A DNA stretch of 64,000 bases from Paenibacillus sp. Soil522 (GTDB lineage Bacteria > Bacillota > Bacilli > Paenibacillales > Paenibacillaceae). Below the pieces are notes generated by a model. It had not been told where the DNA came from. It did no database searches and saw only the letters and a program-made list of their open reading frames with translations. Every line of letters starts with the position of its first letter. Position 1 is the stretch's first letter. The stretch covers positions 54,466-118,465 of the forward strand of contig NZ_LMRV01000013.1 in NCBI RefSeq assembly GCF_001428245.1. The letters run 5' to 3'. Shown piece by piece: positions 38,015 to 46,834 of the stretch. The translations under genes and the position numbers were made by a program.

Positions 38015-38956
38015 TTAGCCTGTTACAACTTGAATCACGTTACGAACGGATTGAGCGGATTTATCAAGCGCAGCTTTCTCTTCAGCAGTCAAATCAAGCT
38101 CAAGCACTTTCTCGATGCCGTCGCCGCCAATGATGGCTGGTACGCCCATGAACAGGTTGTCATAGCCATATTCGCCTTCAAGATAAGCGATTACCGGAAT
38201 AATCCGTTTTTTGTCTTTCAGGATTGCTTCTGTCATTTGCACGAGTGAAGCTGCAGGCGCATAATACGCGCTGCCGTTACCAAGCAGATTAACGATTTCG
38301 CCGCCGCCAACGCGAGCGCGTTGTACGATTGCTTCAATGCGTTCTGCTGGAATAAGCTTCTCGATCGGAATGCCGCCAACGTTCGAGTAACGAACGAGCG
38401 GAACCATGTCGTCGCCGTGTCCGCCAAGCACGAAGCCGCGAACGTCTTCAACGGATACGTTCAGCTCTTGTGCAATAAATGTGCAGTAGCGAGCTGTATC
38501 AAGTACGCCGGATTGGCCGATTACGCGGTTTTTAGGGAAACCAAGCGTTTGGAATGCCGCGTAAGTCATTGCATCAACCGGGTTGCTTAGGATGATGACA
38601 TAAGCGTTAGGACTTGTTGCTTTAATGTTTTCGCAAACGGATTTCACGATGCCGGCGTTAGTGCTGACAAGGTCGTCACGGCTCATGCCCGGTTTACGAG
38701 CGATACCGGCAGTAATGATAACGACATCTGATTCTTTCGTGTCGTCATAGTTCGAAGTACCGATAATATTTGCATCTACGCCAAGGACAGGAGTCGCCTC
38801 GAGCATATCGAGCGCTTTACCTTTAGTTGGATTTTCAAGCGGTGCGATATCAACAAGAACAACATCGCCCAGTTCCTTTTGTGCAAGCATAAGAGCAGTA
38901 GTCGCGCCAGTGAAGCCAGCACCTACGACAGTAATCTTTTTACGTTTAATCGCCAT
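38015..38956 (-). CDS. mdh: Malate dehydrogenase
   Basis: Mdh oxidises malate to oxaloacetate with NAD in the TCA cycle. The 313-residue protein belongs to the LDH-like type: NAD loop [13 protein letters not shown], the specificity-loop arginines in [24 protein letters not shown], and the catalytic His in [16 protein letters not shown] 38956 follows GGGAGG; the frame from 38980 adds eight unlikely residues. It is the last gene of citZ-icd-mdh, as in Bacillus, but 356 bases separate it from icd. Confidence 0.97.
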   Translation of the reverse strand: MAIKRKKITVVGAGFTGATTALMLAQKELGDVVLVDIAPLENPTKGKALDMLEATPVLGVDANIIGTSNYDDTKESDVVIITAGIARKPGMSRDDLVSTNAGIVKSVCENIKATSPNAYVIILSNPVDAMTYAAFQTLGFPKNRVIGQSGVLDTARYCTFIAQELNVSVEDVRGFVLGGHGDDMVPLVRYSNVGGIPIEKLIPAERIEAIVQRARVGGGEIVNLLGNGSAYYAPAASLVQMTEAILKDKKRIIPVIAYLEGEYGYDNLFMGVPAIIGGDGIEKVLELDLTAEEKAALDKSAQSVRNVIQVVTG

Positions 38957-38984
38957 CTTGTGTAAAACCTCCCGTAACATTGCT

Positions 38985-39309
38985 TATTTTTGAAGGGGAG
39001 ACCCCTTTGACCCCCATTTTTGCTTTTAGGCCAACCCTAAGTGCTTTTCGAACCCTCCTAAATCCTCCCTTCCAAGGGAGGACCCCGAGGCGCTGCGCCC
39101 TCTGGACACCTGCGAATTGGAAGAACGAAGGAGCTATACAGGCGCGAGCTGGACACTTTTGAGCAAGGATCGCTTTCGTCCCTGCGGGACACGCTTGCAG
39201 TTGGTTCGTGCAGCGGAATTTGTCCCTGCGGGACGTTAATTCCTTGAGGGTCAAACGGTTCCCTTGTTTTACTAAGAGATTAAAGATTAAAGATTAAAGA
39301 TTAAAGATT
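38985..39309. repeat. Repeat-rich intergenic region between icd and mdh
   Basis: No convincing gene lies here. Visible elements are a palindrome AAGGGG-AGA-CCCCTT near 38992, CTTCCAAGGGAGG near 39070, two copies of the hairpin GTCCCTGCGGGAC (39178-39190 and 39222-39234), and four tandem copies of the heptamer GATTAAA (39278-39305) next to the icd stop codon. The mixture looks like a composite of small mobile palindromic repeats. Confidence 0.6.
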
Positions 39310-39312
39310 GGA

Positions 39313-40608
39313 CTACATGTTTTTGATGATTTCGTCTGCGAACGCGGAGCACTTAACTTCAGTTGCGCCTTCCATCAAGCGAGCGAAGTCATAAGTAACT
39401 GTTTTGTTGTTGATTGATGCTTCCATACCTTTATAGATAAGGTCAGCCGCTTCTTGCCAGCCTAGGTGCTCAAGGAGCATTACGCCGGAAAGGATTACGG
39501 AGCCTGGGTTTACTACATCAAGGTCAGCGTATTTAGGAGCTGTACCGTGAGTTGCTTCGAAGATTGCATGTCCAGTCAAGTAGTTGATGTTCGCGCCTGG
39601 AGCGATACCGATACCGCCGACTTGTGCAGCTAGAGCGTCGGACAAGTAGTCGCCGTTCAGGTTCAAGGTTGCGATAACATCAAAATCAGTAGGACGAGTA
39701 AGTACTTGTTGCAAGGCGATATCCGCAATTGCGTCTTTAACGATTAGCTTGCCGGCAGCTTCAGCTTCTTTTTGCGCTTTGTTTGCAGCATCTGTGCCTT
39801 CAGCTTCTTTAATGCGGTCGTATTGACCCCATGTGAAAGTCTCGTTAGCGAATTCTTGTTCAGCAACCTCGTAACCCCAGTTTTTGAACGCGCCTTCTGT
39901 GTATTTCATGATGTTGCCTTTGTGTACAAGGGTAACGGATTTTTTGCCGTGCTTGATTGCATATTCAATCGCTGCGCGAACAAGACGTTGTGAGCCTTCT
40001 TTCGATACTGGCTTAATGCCGATACCGGAAGTTTCAGGGAAGCGGATTTTGTTAGCTCCCATTTCTTTTTGCAGAAACTCGATTACTTTTTTCACTTCTG
40101 CAGAGCCTTCTTGATACTCGATACCTGCATAGATATCCTCAGTGTTCTCACGGAAGATAACCATGTCAACAAGCTCAGGACGTTTAACCGGGGATGGAAC
40201 GCCTGTGAAATAACGTACAGGACGCAAGCAAGTGTAAAGATCAAGCTCTTGACGAAGCGCTACGTTCAATGAACGAATACCGCCGCCGATTGGCGTTGTC
40301 AAAGGTCCTTTAATCGCTACGATATACTCACGGATTGCAGTAAGTGTATCAGCAGGCAACCACTCGCCGAACTCGTTGAATGCTTTTTCGCCGGCAAACA
40401 CTTCGTACCAAGCGATTTTTTTCTCGCCGTTATAAGCTTTTTCTACCGCTGCATCTAGTGCGCGTTTCGAAGCTTTCCAAATGTCGCGGCCTGTGCCGTC
40501 GCCTTCGATGAAAGGTATGATTGGGTTGTTAGGTACCTGTAGTACGCCGTTATCAATTGTGATTTGCTCGCCTTCTGTTGGAAGCGCGAATTTTTCGAAC
40601 TGAGCCAT
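39313..40608 (-). CDS. icd: Isocitrate dehydrogenase, NADP-dependent
   Basis: Icd converts isocitrate to 2-oxoglutarate. The 431-residue product has the substrate loop [18 protein letters not shown] with the regulatory Ser, [16 protein letters not shown], the catalytic Lys in [12 protein letters not shown], and the NADP region [16 protein letters not shown]. It keeps the insertion ([18 protein letters not shown]) seen in Bacillus-type enzymes. ATG 40608 has AGGAGG nine bases upstream. It follows citZ after a 67-base gap. Confidence 0.97.
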   Translation of the reverse strand: MAQFEKFALPTEGEQITIDNGVLQVPNNPIIPFIEGDGTGRDIWKASKRALDAAVEKAYNGEKKIAWYEVFAGEKAFNEFGEWLPADTLTAIREYIVAIKGPLTTPIGGGIRSLNVALRQELDLYTCLRPVRYFTGVPSPVKRPELVDMVIFRENTEDIYAGIEYQEGSAEVKKVIEFLQKEMGANKIRFPETSGIGIKPVSKEGSQRLVRAAIEYAIKHGKKSVTLVHKGNIMKYTEGAFKNWGYEVAEQEFANETFTWGQYDRIKEAEGTDAANKAQKEAEAAGKLIVKDAIADIALQQVLTRPTDFDVIATLNLNGDYLSDALAAQVGGIGIAPGANINYLTGHAIFEATHGTAPKYADLDVVNPGSVILSGVMLLEHLGWQEAADLIYKGMEASINNKTVTYDFARLMEGATEVKCSAFADEIIKNM

Positions 40609-40675
40609 GAATGAAATCCTCCTAAAATAGTACCTGCTTATATGCAAGTATGAGTTATTTTAACTTAATTAGCAA

Positions 40676-41788
40676 TTAGCGCTTCTCGATCGGAATGTAC
40701 TTCGCATTAACCGGTCCAACATAATCGGCACGCGGACGAATCAGGCGGTTATCCTGATATTGCTCAAGGATATGCGCGCACCAACCGGATACACGGCTGA
40801 TTGCAAAAATAGGTGTAAACAGGTCGCGTGGAATCTCAAGCGTCGTGTAAACGGAAGCGGAGTAGAAGTCAACATTTGGCTTCAAGCCCTTTTGTCCTGT
40901 TACCAGCTCTTCGATTTTAACAGACATTTCGTAAAGCTCCATGTTGCCTGTCAGCTTGCCGAGCTCGCGGGACATTTTTTGCAAATGCTTCGCGCGTGGA
41001 TCGCCGTTTTTGTATACACGGTGACCGAAGCCCATAATTTTGTGTTTGTTCGCAAGCGCGTTGTTAATAAAGCTTTCAACGTTAGCTGCCGAACCGATTT
41101 CTTCCAGCATCACCATAACGGCTTCGTTCGCACCGCCGTGAAGAGGACCCTTCAAAGCTCCGATTGCGGACGTTACGCCTGAATAAATGTCAGAAAGCGT
41201 AGCAACCGTTACGCGTGCCGCAAATGTCGAAGCGTTCAATTCGTGGTCAGCATGAAGAACGAGCGCTTGATCAAGTGCCTTAACCGCCACTTCAGCAGGC
41301 TCGTTTCCTGTAAGCATATATAAGAAATTATAAGCGATCGATACACCTTGCTTTGGAGCTACCGGCTCTTTGCCTTGACGAATGCGTGCGAAAGCAGCAA
41401 TAATCGTTGGCAGCTGTGCTTGCAATTTAATGGCTTTAAGTTGATTTGCCTCTGGAGTCATATCGTTAGCGGAGCCGTCGTACAATGCTAGGCTGGAAAC
41501 CGCAGTACGAAGAGCAGCCATCGAGTTTGTGTCTTTTGGATATAGCTTAATTTGATCAAGCACGCCCTCAGGAACCGCTGCATATTGATCCAGTTGCTTC
41601 TGCAGTCCATCTAGCTCGGAACGATTAGGTAATTTACCGTACCATAGCAGGTATGCGACCTCTTCAAAACTTGCATTTTCCGCGAGATCGTCAATATCAA
41701 TACCACGGTATGTCAACACGCCATCAATTATTGAGCTGATGGACGAAGCTGCGGCGACAATTCCTTCCAGACCTTTAGTTGCTGTCAT
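40676..41788 (-). CDS. citZ: Citrate synthase
   Basis: CitZ condenses acetyl-CoA and oxaloacetate. The 370-residue protein shows the catalytic His and Asp regions: HADHELNASTFAARV, IMGFGHRVYKNGDPRAK and VDFYSASVYTTLEIP. ATG 41788 follows AAAGGAGAG; the frame from 41848 would begin inside the promoter. The upstream region carries a sigma-A promoter and a dyad of the CcpC type, so citrate or carbon repression is likely. Confidence 0.97.
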   Translation of the reverse strand: MTATKGLEGIVAAASSISSIIDGVLTYRGIDIDDLAENASFEEVAYLLWYGKLPNRSELDGLQKQLDQYAAVPEGVLDQIKLYPKDTNSMAALRTAVSSLALYDGSANDMTPEANQLKAIKLQAQLPTIIAAFARIRQGKEPVAPKQGVSIAYNFLYMLTGNEPAEVAVKALDQALVLHADHELNASTFAARVTVATLSDIYSGVTSAIGALKGPLHGGANEAVMVMLEEIGSAANVESFINNALANKHKIMGFGHRVYKNGDPRAKHLQKMSRELGKLTGNMELYEMSVKIEELVTGQKGLKPNVDFYSASVYTTLEIPRDLFTPIFAISRVSGWCAHILEQYQDNRLIRPRADYVGPVNAKYIPIEKR

Positions 41789-41853
41789 CGTTCTCTCTCC
41801 TTTAACTTGGGTATCGTTTACATAATTAAGCATTCTTTGTACCATCACCTTTA

Positions 41854-41882
41854 ATCATAAATGATTTCGGCAGTGAAGTGAA
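41854..41882 (-). promoter_or_regulatory. Putative sigma-A promoter of citZ
   Basis: On the minus strand TTCACT (41877-41882), 17 bases, then TATGAT (41854-41859). Transcription would begin near 41847. Confidence 0.6.
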
Positions 41883-41893
41883 CAAATACAGAC

Positions 41894-41908
41894 ATAAAAA
41901 TGCTTTAT
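41894..41908 (-). promoter_or_regulatory. CcpC-type operator upstream of citZ
   Basis: The sequence ATAA-N7-TTAT is present (ATAAAGCATTTTTAT on the minus strand), which is the dyad bound by the citrate-responsive LysR repressor CcpC in Bacillus. It lies 11 bases upstream of the -35 box. Match is by pattern only, and the motif is short and AT-rich. Confidence 0.55.
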
Positions 41909-42092
41909 CGGCGTCATTAATATTTTTTTCGCTTATTATTTCACCACATCTTGTCATATGCTCCAGCCTGCATTTTTCCCTATTCGCTCCATTTTTAGCC
42001 GTGGCATAAAGTATTTTTACAGAAGTGAATATAATGGTAAAATGTCAAAAAGAGAACTTACAGAGCAAAACTTGCTGCATTGGAGGCACTAC

Positions 42093-43640
42093 ATGACAGA
42101 ACAACGCATCGGTATTATTGACATTGGCTCCAACTCGGTCCGGCTCGTCGTATACGAGCGGACAGCAAATGGTGCTCATCGCGTGTCTGATAGCAGCAAA
42201 CGGCCTGCCAGATTAAGTGAACGCATTGACGAGAACGGCCGTATCTCTGGGACAGCAATCGATGAGCTAATCGACACGCTGACGCATTTTACTATGATCT
42301 GCACACATAATCATACCAGCCATATTCGGGCAGTTGCTACGGCTGCCGTTCGAAATGCTAATAATCGTTCCGAAATACTGGGTCGGATCAAAGCGGAAAC
42401 AGGCTTGACCATCGAATTGCTCTCTGGCGAGGACGAGGCTTCCTATGGCTTTCTCGGCATGATCAACTCACTGACTATTCGGGACGGCTTTCTAATCGAT
42501 ATCGGCGGCGGAAGCACTGAGCTGTCTTTATTTCGCAACCGCGCGCTCGTCCGTTCCGTGTCCTTTCCGTTTGGATGCGTAAATCTCAACAAACGATACG
42601 CTGCAAAGGGCATGCTGCAGGACGATGCTCTGAAGTCGCTTGAGACATATGTATCAGAAGCCGTCCGGAACGAACCGTGGATCGGAGAAACGCCAGGCAT
42701 GCCGCTCGTCGGAGTAGGCGGCACCGTGCGTGCACTTGGCAAAATGCATCAAGCGGCCTATAAATACCCTTTCCCGCAAACGCATAACTATCCGATAACA
42801 GGTGAGCAAGCCGATATGCTGTTTCATCAAATGCGCAAGCTGCCGCTGGACAAAAGGCGTAAGCTGCCGGGCTTGTCCAAAGACCGCGCCGATGTCGTAG
42901 TCCCCGGCGTAGCTATATTACGCGTACTGTTTCGGGCGACCAAGGCCGCATATTACCGCATTTGCGGCGCGGGCCTGCGGGATGGCTTGTTCCATGCGAC
43001 ACGATTTCCGAATCATCCGAAGCAGGTCGATGTGCTGAAGTACAGCCTTACTAATTTGAGCGCCCTGCATCCGGAAGCACCGAAGCAGCATGTACTGCAG
43101 GTCAACCGAATATCGCTTGAGCTCTACGATGCCCTGTACTATTTGCAGCCATTGCCGCTGCAAACGAGGGTGCTGCTTGATGCGGCGTCACAGCTGTTTC
43201 GAATCGGTGCCTCCATCGATTATTACGAATATGCAAGACACTCCTTCTACCTCATCATCAACTCCCATTTGAACGGGCTTACGCATCGGGAGATGATTAT
43301 GACGGCAGCTATTGCTTCTTACAAAAGCAAAGGCCGTGCTCGTCAGCACATTTCCGAATATAAGGAGCTGCTTAATAAGTCCGATCTGGATGTCATTTAT
43401 AAGCTTGGCGCGCTGCTGCAGCTGTCGACTGCACTGGATCGAACGGAAACACAGGCAATCGCACAGCTAAATGTCCAATTATCCGGCAATCAACTGCTCC
43501 TGCGGCCAATCAAACCACGCGGTACGCTCGATGTCGAGCGCCGCGAGGTGGAGGAGCTTGGCTCCGAATTCAAGAAGCTGTGGGGAGTAGCGCCTAGTCT
43601 GGACTATACGGCTACCCACGTCCCTTCCACGACGATATAA
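42093..43640 (+). CDS. Ppx/GppA-family phosphatase with C-terminal HD-like domain
   Basis: A 515-residue exopolyphosphatase or guanosine-pentaphosphatase-type protein. The N-terminal ASKHA fold has GIIDIGSNSVRLVVYE, the catalytic Glu region AVATAAVRNANNRSEIL, and FLIDIGGGSTELSLF. The last 200 residues (HVLQVNRISLELYDAL, YYEYARHSFYLIINSHLNG) form a helical HD-like domain as in E. coli Ppx. ATG 42093 has GGAGG seven bases upstream, so the frame from 41958 is too long. Its 3' end overlaps that of convergent ppk1 by 29 bases. Confidence 0.92.
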   Translation: MTEQRIGIIDIGSNSVRLVVYERTANGAHRVSDSSKRPARLSERIDENGRISGTAIDELIDTLTHFTMICTHNHTSHIRAVATAAVRNANNRSEILGRIKAETGLTIELLSGEDEASYGFLGMINSLTIRDGFLIDIGGGSTELSLFRNRALVRSVSFPFGCVNLNKRYAAKGMLQDDALKSLETYVSEAVRNEPWIGETPGMPLVGVGGTVRALGKMHQAAYKYPFPQTHNYPITGEQADMLFHQMRKLPLDKRRKLPGLSKDRADVVVPGVAILRVLFRATKAAYYRICGAGLRDGLFHATRFPNHPKQVDVLKYSLTNLSALHPEAPKQHVLQVNRISLELYDALYYLQPLPLQTRVLLDAASQLFRIGASIDYYEYARHSFYLIINSHLNGLTHREMIMTAAIASYKSKGRARQHISEYKELLNKSDLDVIYKLGALLQLSTALDRTETQAIAQLNVQLSGNQLLLRPIKPRGTLDVERREVEELGSEFKKLWGVAPSLDYTATHVPSTTI

Positions 43641-45678
43641 CCTTCGCCTCGAATTGACTGCGGAACGGCTGCTTATTTTCACTGGAAATGTGTTCATAAG
43701 TGCCGTTCGCCTGCAGCTCGCGGGCCTTCACATTATCATCAATATTAAGATGAAGCATCTTGATCAGTATTTGTCTGAGAGTCGAATCGAATACCGGACA
43801 AATGAGCTCGATTCGCCTTGTCAGGTTACGAGTCATCCAATCCGCGCTCGACAAATAAACTTCCTCTTCCCCTCCGTTATAGAAGTACATAATTCTCGCA
43901 TGCTCGAGGAACCGGTCAACGATGCTGATGACCTGAATATTTTCGCTGCGCCCCGGTACTCCCGGCCGCAAGCAGCATACTCCGCGGACGATAAGCACGA
44001 TTTTCACACCTGCCTGAGAGGCTTCGTACAGCTTGTCGATCATTTCTTGATTCGATAACGAGTTCATTTTGGCGATAATGCGCGCCGGCTTTCCAGCGAT
44101 TGCATTCAATCTTTCCCGATCAATGAGCCGGTACAGCTTTTCCTTCAAATCCGCTGGCGCAACGCCGAAAGCTTTCCACTCGTAAGGGGAGGAATAGCCG
44201 GTTACTTCGTTAAATAGAGCCGAGGCATCTCCGCCGATAATAGGATGTGAAGTAAATAGTCCGATATCCGTGTACAAGGTAGCCGTATTGTCATTGTAAT
44301 TGCCGGTTCCAACATGCACATAGCGACGAAGCGTACCCTGCTCGCGCCGAACGACGAGCAATATTTTTGCATGCGTCTTTAAACCGACGAGGCCATAAAC
44401 GACATGACAGCCCGCCTTCTCCAGCTGGCGCGCCCATGCGATGTTTCGCTCCTCGTCAAACCTCGCTTTTAGCTCGACAACGACCGTTACCTGCTTACCT
44501 GCTTCACCAGCCTTAGAAAGCGCTTGAACGAGCGCGGATTGCCCGCTGACGCGGTAAAGCGTCATTTTGATAGCTAATACGTCTGGATCATAAGCTGCCT
44601 GCATGACAAAATCATTGACGGCTTCAAACGACTCGTATGGATGATACAACAGTACGTCGCGCTGACGGATAACCTCGAACATGTCGTCTGTTTCATCGAA
44701 CTCCCTCGGATACACAGGCTCAAGCTTCTCATAACGCAAATTTTCATTTCCTGGCACAGCACCCGCAAATTTCAGCAGAAAGCTCAGATCGAGCGGACCG
44801 TCGATTTCAAACAAATTATCCTCGATCTCCAGCTCTTCTGTGAGCATTTCGAGCGCATAAGGATGTATGCCCTTAGCAACCTCAAGCCTAACGGGAATTC
44901 CCCAGCGGCGGCGGCGCAGCTCCTTCTCGATTTCCTCGAGCAGATCCTCCGCATCCTCCTCGTTCAACGTAATGTCCGCATCTCGTGTCAAGCGAAACGG
45001 GTTCACCGAAAACGGTATATAACCGTTAAACAACGTGTTGATAAACTGTTCAATCAAATCCTCAAGAAGCACAAATTCCGTCTTCTTGCTGTTAATTCTT
45101 CCCGGAACGGGTACAAATCTCGGCAGGATAGAGGGTACCTGTACAATCGCAAACAGCGGCTCTTCCTCTGCCTTCTCCCCCTCTTCTCTTAGAAGCACCG
45201 CCAAATACAGCTCTTTCGTATGAACGAGCGGAAACGGTCTGCTCTGATCGACTGCCATCGGCGTCAGTACTGGAAATACAATTTCATGAAAATAATCGAA
45301 GACCGCCTTGGTCTGCGATACATTGAGCTCTTCGATCGAGCGAATAAATATACCTTCACGGCTTAATCCGCGAAATACTTCTCTGTATGTGCGGTATTGA
45401 TCATGTACCATTTGTGTTGCACGCTTAATAAGCCTTTTCCAAAGCCCAGGCGGCGTGTAGCCGGTAAAATCGGTTTTCGTCAAGCCGGCTCTCATCTGCA
45501 TTTGGATGCCTGCAACTCGTACGCTCATGAATTCATCCAGATTGCTTGAAACAATCGCTAAAAACTTAGCTCTCTCGAGCAAAGGATTGTTTAAATCCTG
45601 AGCCTCTTGAAGAACTCTTCGGTTGAATTCGATCCAACTTAAGTCACGGTTTACATAGTTGGACAAAAGCTTGGTCAT
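43612..45678 (-). CDS. ppk1: Polyphosphate kinase 1
   Basis: Ppk1 builds polyphosphate from ATP at the membrane. The 688-residue protein starts with NYVNRDLSWIEFNRRVLQEA, has the RFDEERNIAWARQLE region and the autophosphorylated His in GLKTHAKILLVVR, and ends with the second phospholipase-D-like part (VYLSSADWMTRNLTRRIEL). The ATG follows AGGAGG at eight bases. The gene is monocistronic, and its upstream region has three PhoP-box-like repeats. Its 3' end overlaps the Ppx/GppA gene antisense. Confidence 0.97.
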   Translation of the reverse strand: MTKLLSNYVNRDLSWIEFNRRVLQEAQDLNNPLLERAKFLAIVSSNLDEFMSVRVAGIQMQMRAGLTKTDFTGYTPPGLWKRLIKRATQMVHDQYRTYREVFRGLSREGIFIRSIEELNVSQTKAVFDYFHEIVFPVLTPMAVDQSRPFPLVHTKELYLAVLLREEGEKAEEEPLFAIVQVPSILPRFVPVPGRINSKKTEFVLLEDLIEQFINTLFNGYIPFSVNPFRLTRDADITLNEEDAEDLLEEIEKELRRRRWGIPVRLEVAKGIHPYALEMLTEELEIEDNLFEIDGPLDLSFLLKFAGAVPGNENLRYEKLEPVYPREFDETDDMFEVIRQRDVLLYHPYESFEAVNDFVMQAAYDPDVLAIKMTLYRVSGQSALVQALSKAGEAGKQVTVVVELKARFDEERNIAWARQLEKAGCHVVYGLVGLKTHAKILLVVRREQGTLRRYVHVGTGNYNDNTATLYTDIGLFTSHPIIGGDASALFNEVTGYSSPYEWKAFGVAPADLKEKLYRLIDRERLNAIAGKPARIIAKMNSLSNQEMIDKLYEASQAGVKIVLIVRGVCCLRPGVPGRSENIQVISIVDRFLEHARIMYFYNGGEEEVYLSSADWMTRNLTRRIELICPVFDSTLRQILIKMLHLNIDDNVKARELQANGTYEHISSENKQPFRSQFEAKVISSWKGRG

Positions 45679-45745
45679 TTCTCACGCCTCCTGAGTCAAT
45701 TACGATATATGTCTATTTTATTATGAAGGATGACTATTATTTCCA

Positions 45746-45773
45746 TGTTAACCTTTTGTAAAGGTCACGTAAA
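45746..45773 (-). promoter_or_regulatory. PhoP-box-like triple repeat upstream of ppk1
   Basis: On the minus strand TTTACG, TTTACA and TTAACA occur with five bases between each, so at 11-base periodicity. The B. subtilis PhoP binding pattern is repeated TT(A/T/C)ACA with spacers of about five. A TA-rich -10-like stretch (CATAATAAAAT) lies about 20 bases downstream. The array sits in the 97-base gap between fxsA and ppk1. Confidence 0.6.
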
Positions 45774-45775
45774 TA

Positions 45776-46168
45776 TTAGAACCTTCCTATTCTAAAATTA
45801 CCGTTTCGCATTCTTTTTTCAATCCATTGCAGCATGATTTGCCTATAATAGATACGGGACGCGGGAATTAGCAGCGTAATGCCCACTATGTCAGAAATAA
45901 ATCCAGGCATGAGCAGCAAAATACCCCCGGCAAGCACACAAAGACCGTCTAATAGCGTTTGACCGGGAATTTGCCCCGCTTGCATTTGCTGCTGAGCCTC
46001 TCCCCAAACTCTGCGTCCTTCCGTCCGAGCCAGATAAGCGCCTGCCAACCCCATAAGTATAAGTATAAAAAAGGTATTCCAACCGCCAATCCAGCTGCCA
46101 ACTTGAAAGATCCCCCAAAGCTCTACAATCGGAACGACAATAAACACAGCCAACAGCCATTTATACAT
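45776..46168 (-). CDS. fxsA: FxsA family membrane protein
   Basis: A 130-residue inner-membrane protein of the FxsA family, named for suppression of phage T7 exclusion in E. coli. It starts with a helix (WLLAVFIVVPIVELWGIFQVG), then TFFILILMGLAGAYLARTEG, and LCVLAGGILLLMPGFISDIVG with the conserved Pro-Gly-Phe-x-Ser-Asp. Start ATG follows AAGGAGATG. B. subtilis has a homologue near pyk as well. It follows the thioesterase gene, with two small palindromes in the gap. Confidence 0.92.
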   Translation of the reverse strand: MYKWLLAVFIVVPIVELWGIFQVGSWIGGWNTFFILILMGLAGAYLARTEGRRVWGEAQQQMQAGQIPGQTLLDGLCVLAGGILLLMPGFISDIVGITLLIPASRIYYRQIMLQWIEKRMRNGNFRIGRF

Positions 46169-46188
46169 GATTCGACATCTCCTTCAAC

Positions 46189-46203
46189 GTTTGCACAGCA
46201 AAC
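46189..46203. repeat. Small palindrome GTTTGC-ACA-GCAAAC
   Basis: Six-bp arms around three bases, followed by TTA. It is repeated at 46226-46240 and resembles 50862-50881. It lies just upstream of fxsA. Confidence 0.5.
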
Positions 46204-46225
46204 TTACTGCATATTAATAGGCTTC

Positions 46226-46240
46226 GTTTGCGCAGCAAAC
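46226..46240. repeat. Small palindrome GTTTGC-GCA-GCAAAC
   Basis: Second copy, directly after the thioesterase stop codon. An outer pair GCTTCG (46221-46226) and CGAAGC (46251-46256) encloses it, partly using coding bases. Confidence 0.5.
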
Positions 46241-46708
46241 TTATTTTGTGCGAAGCAGTTCATAGAGCTCTGGCATCACTTTGTTTATGCGAGCCGGCTG
46301 CCACAGCTGATTTACCCATACGTGCTTGGTCCCGCCTTCGACTAATAGCTCCCCTGGAAGCTGTTTGCCTGCTGCAAGCTCTGAGGCATGGAAATCAGAA
46401 AGGGCTACCCTTCTGACCTGCGACTCAAAGGAAACGCGTACCGGCGAGAATTCTGCTACCCGCGTACATACAAGAACGGTATCGTCATAACGCGCAGGGA
46501 GCACATAACGGCATTGCAAGTCGACGACCGGCAGCAGCAAGCCACAGTCCTCAATTGTTTTATAGTCGTAGCCTGCATTTCTTATCCATTCTGTACGTCC
46601 AATTTCAAACCAAGTTACATAATTTCCGTGAAAGACGACAGCCATTTGATCGGTTTCCTGATAACGAACGCGAAGCGGATGCATATACCAACTGGAAGCT
46701 GAATGCAT
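46241..46708 (-). CDS. Acyl-CoA thioesterase, 4-hydroxybenzoyl-CoA thioesterase family
   Basis: A 155-residue single hot-dog domain protein of the YbgC/4HBT type. The catalytic-loop motif YQETDQMAVVFHGNYVTWFE carries the conserved Asp. The substrate acyl-CoA is unknown. ATG 46708 has GGGAGG eight bases upstream and removes five residues from the longest frame. It lies between pyk and fxsA, and the pyk terminator just upstream suggests its own promoter. Confidence 0.92.
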   Translation of the reverse strand: MHSASSWYMHPLRVRYQETDQMAVVFHGNYVTWFEIGRTEWIRNAGYDYKTIEDCGLLLPVVDLQCRYVLPARYDDTVLVCTRVAEFSPVRVSFESQVRRVALSDFHASELAAGKQLPGELLVEGGTKHVWVNQLWQPARINKVMPELYELLRTK

Positions 46709-46767
46709 GAATGTTCCTCCCAAAGCCTTTTTACGAATAGCTTAAATACAACATGTAAGATTAGCAA

Positions 46768-46796
46768 AAAGCGACGGTGAGATCACCATCGCTTTA
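46768..46796 (-). terminator. Terminator after pyk
   Basis: AAAGCGATGGTG and CACCGTCGCTTT form a 12-bp stem (one G-U) on the minus strand with a four-base loop, followed by TTTTT counting the stem end. Confidence 0.8.
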
Positions 46797-46834
46797 GCTT
46801 TCGAAACTATATAGTTGTTAAAGTGACAGTCTAA

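Noticed and set aside
39060..39130. Possible small RNA gene in the icd-mdh gap
   Set aside because: The palindromes are short and have no promoter or T-run arrangement that would define a transcript; I kept it as a repeat region.
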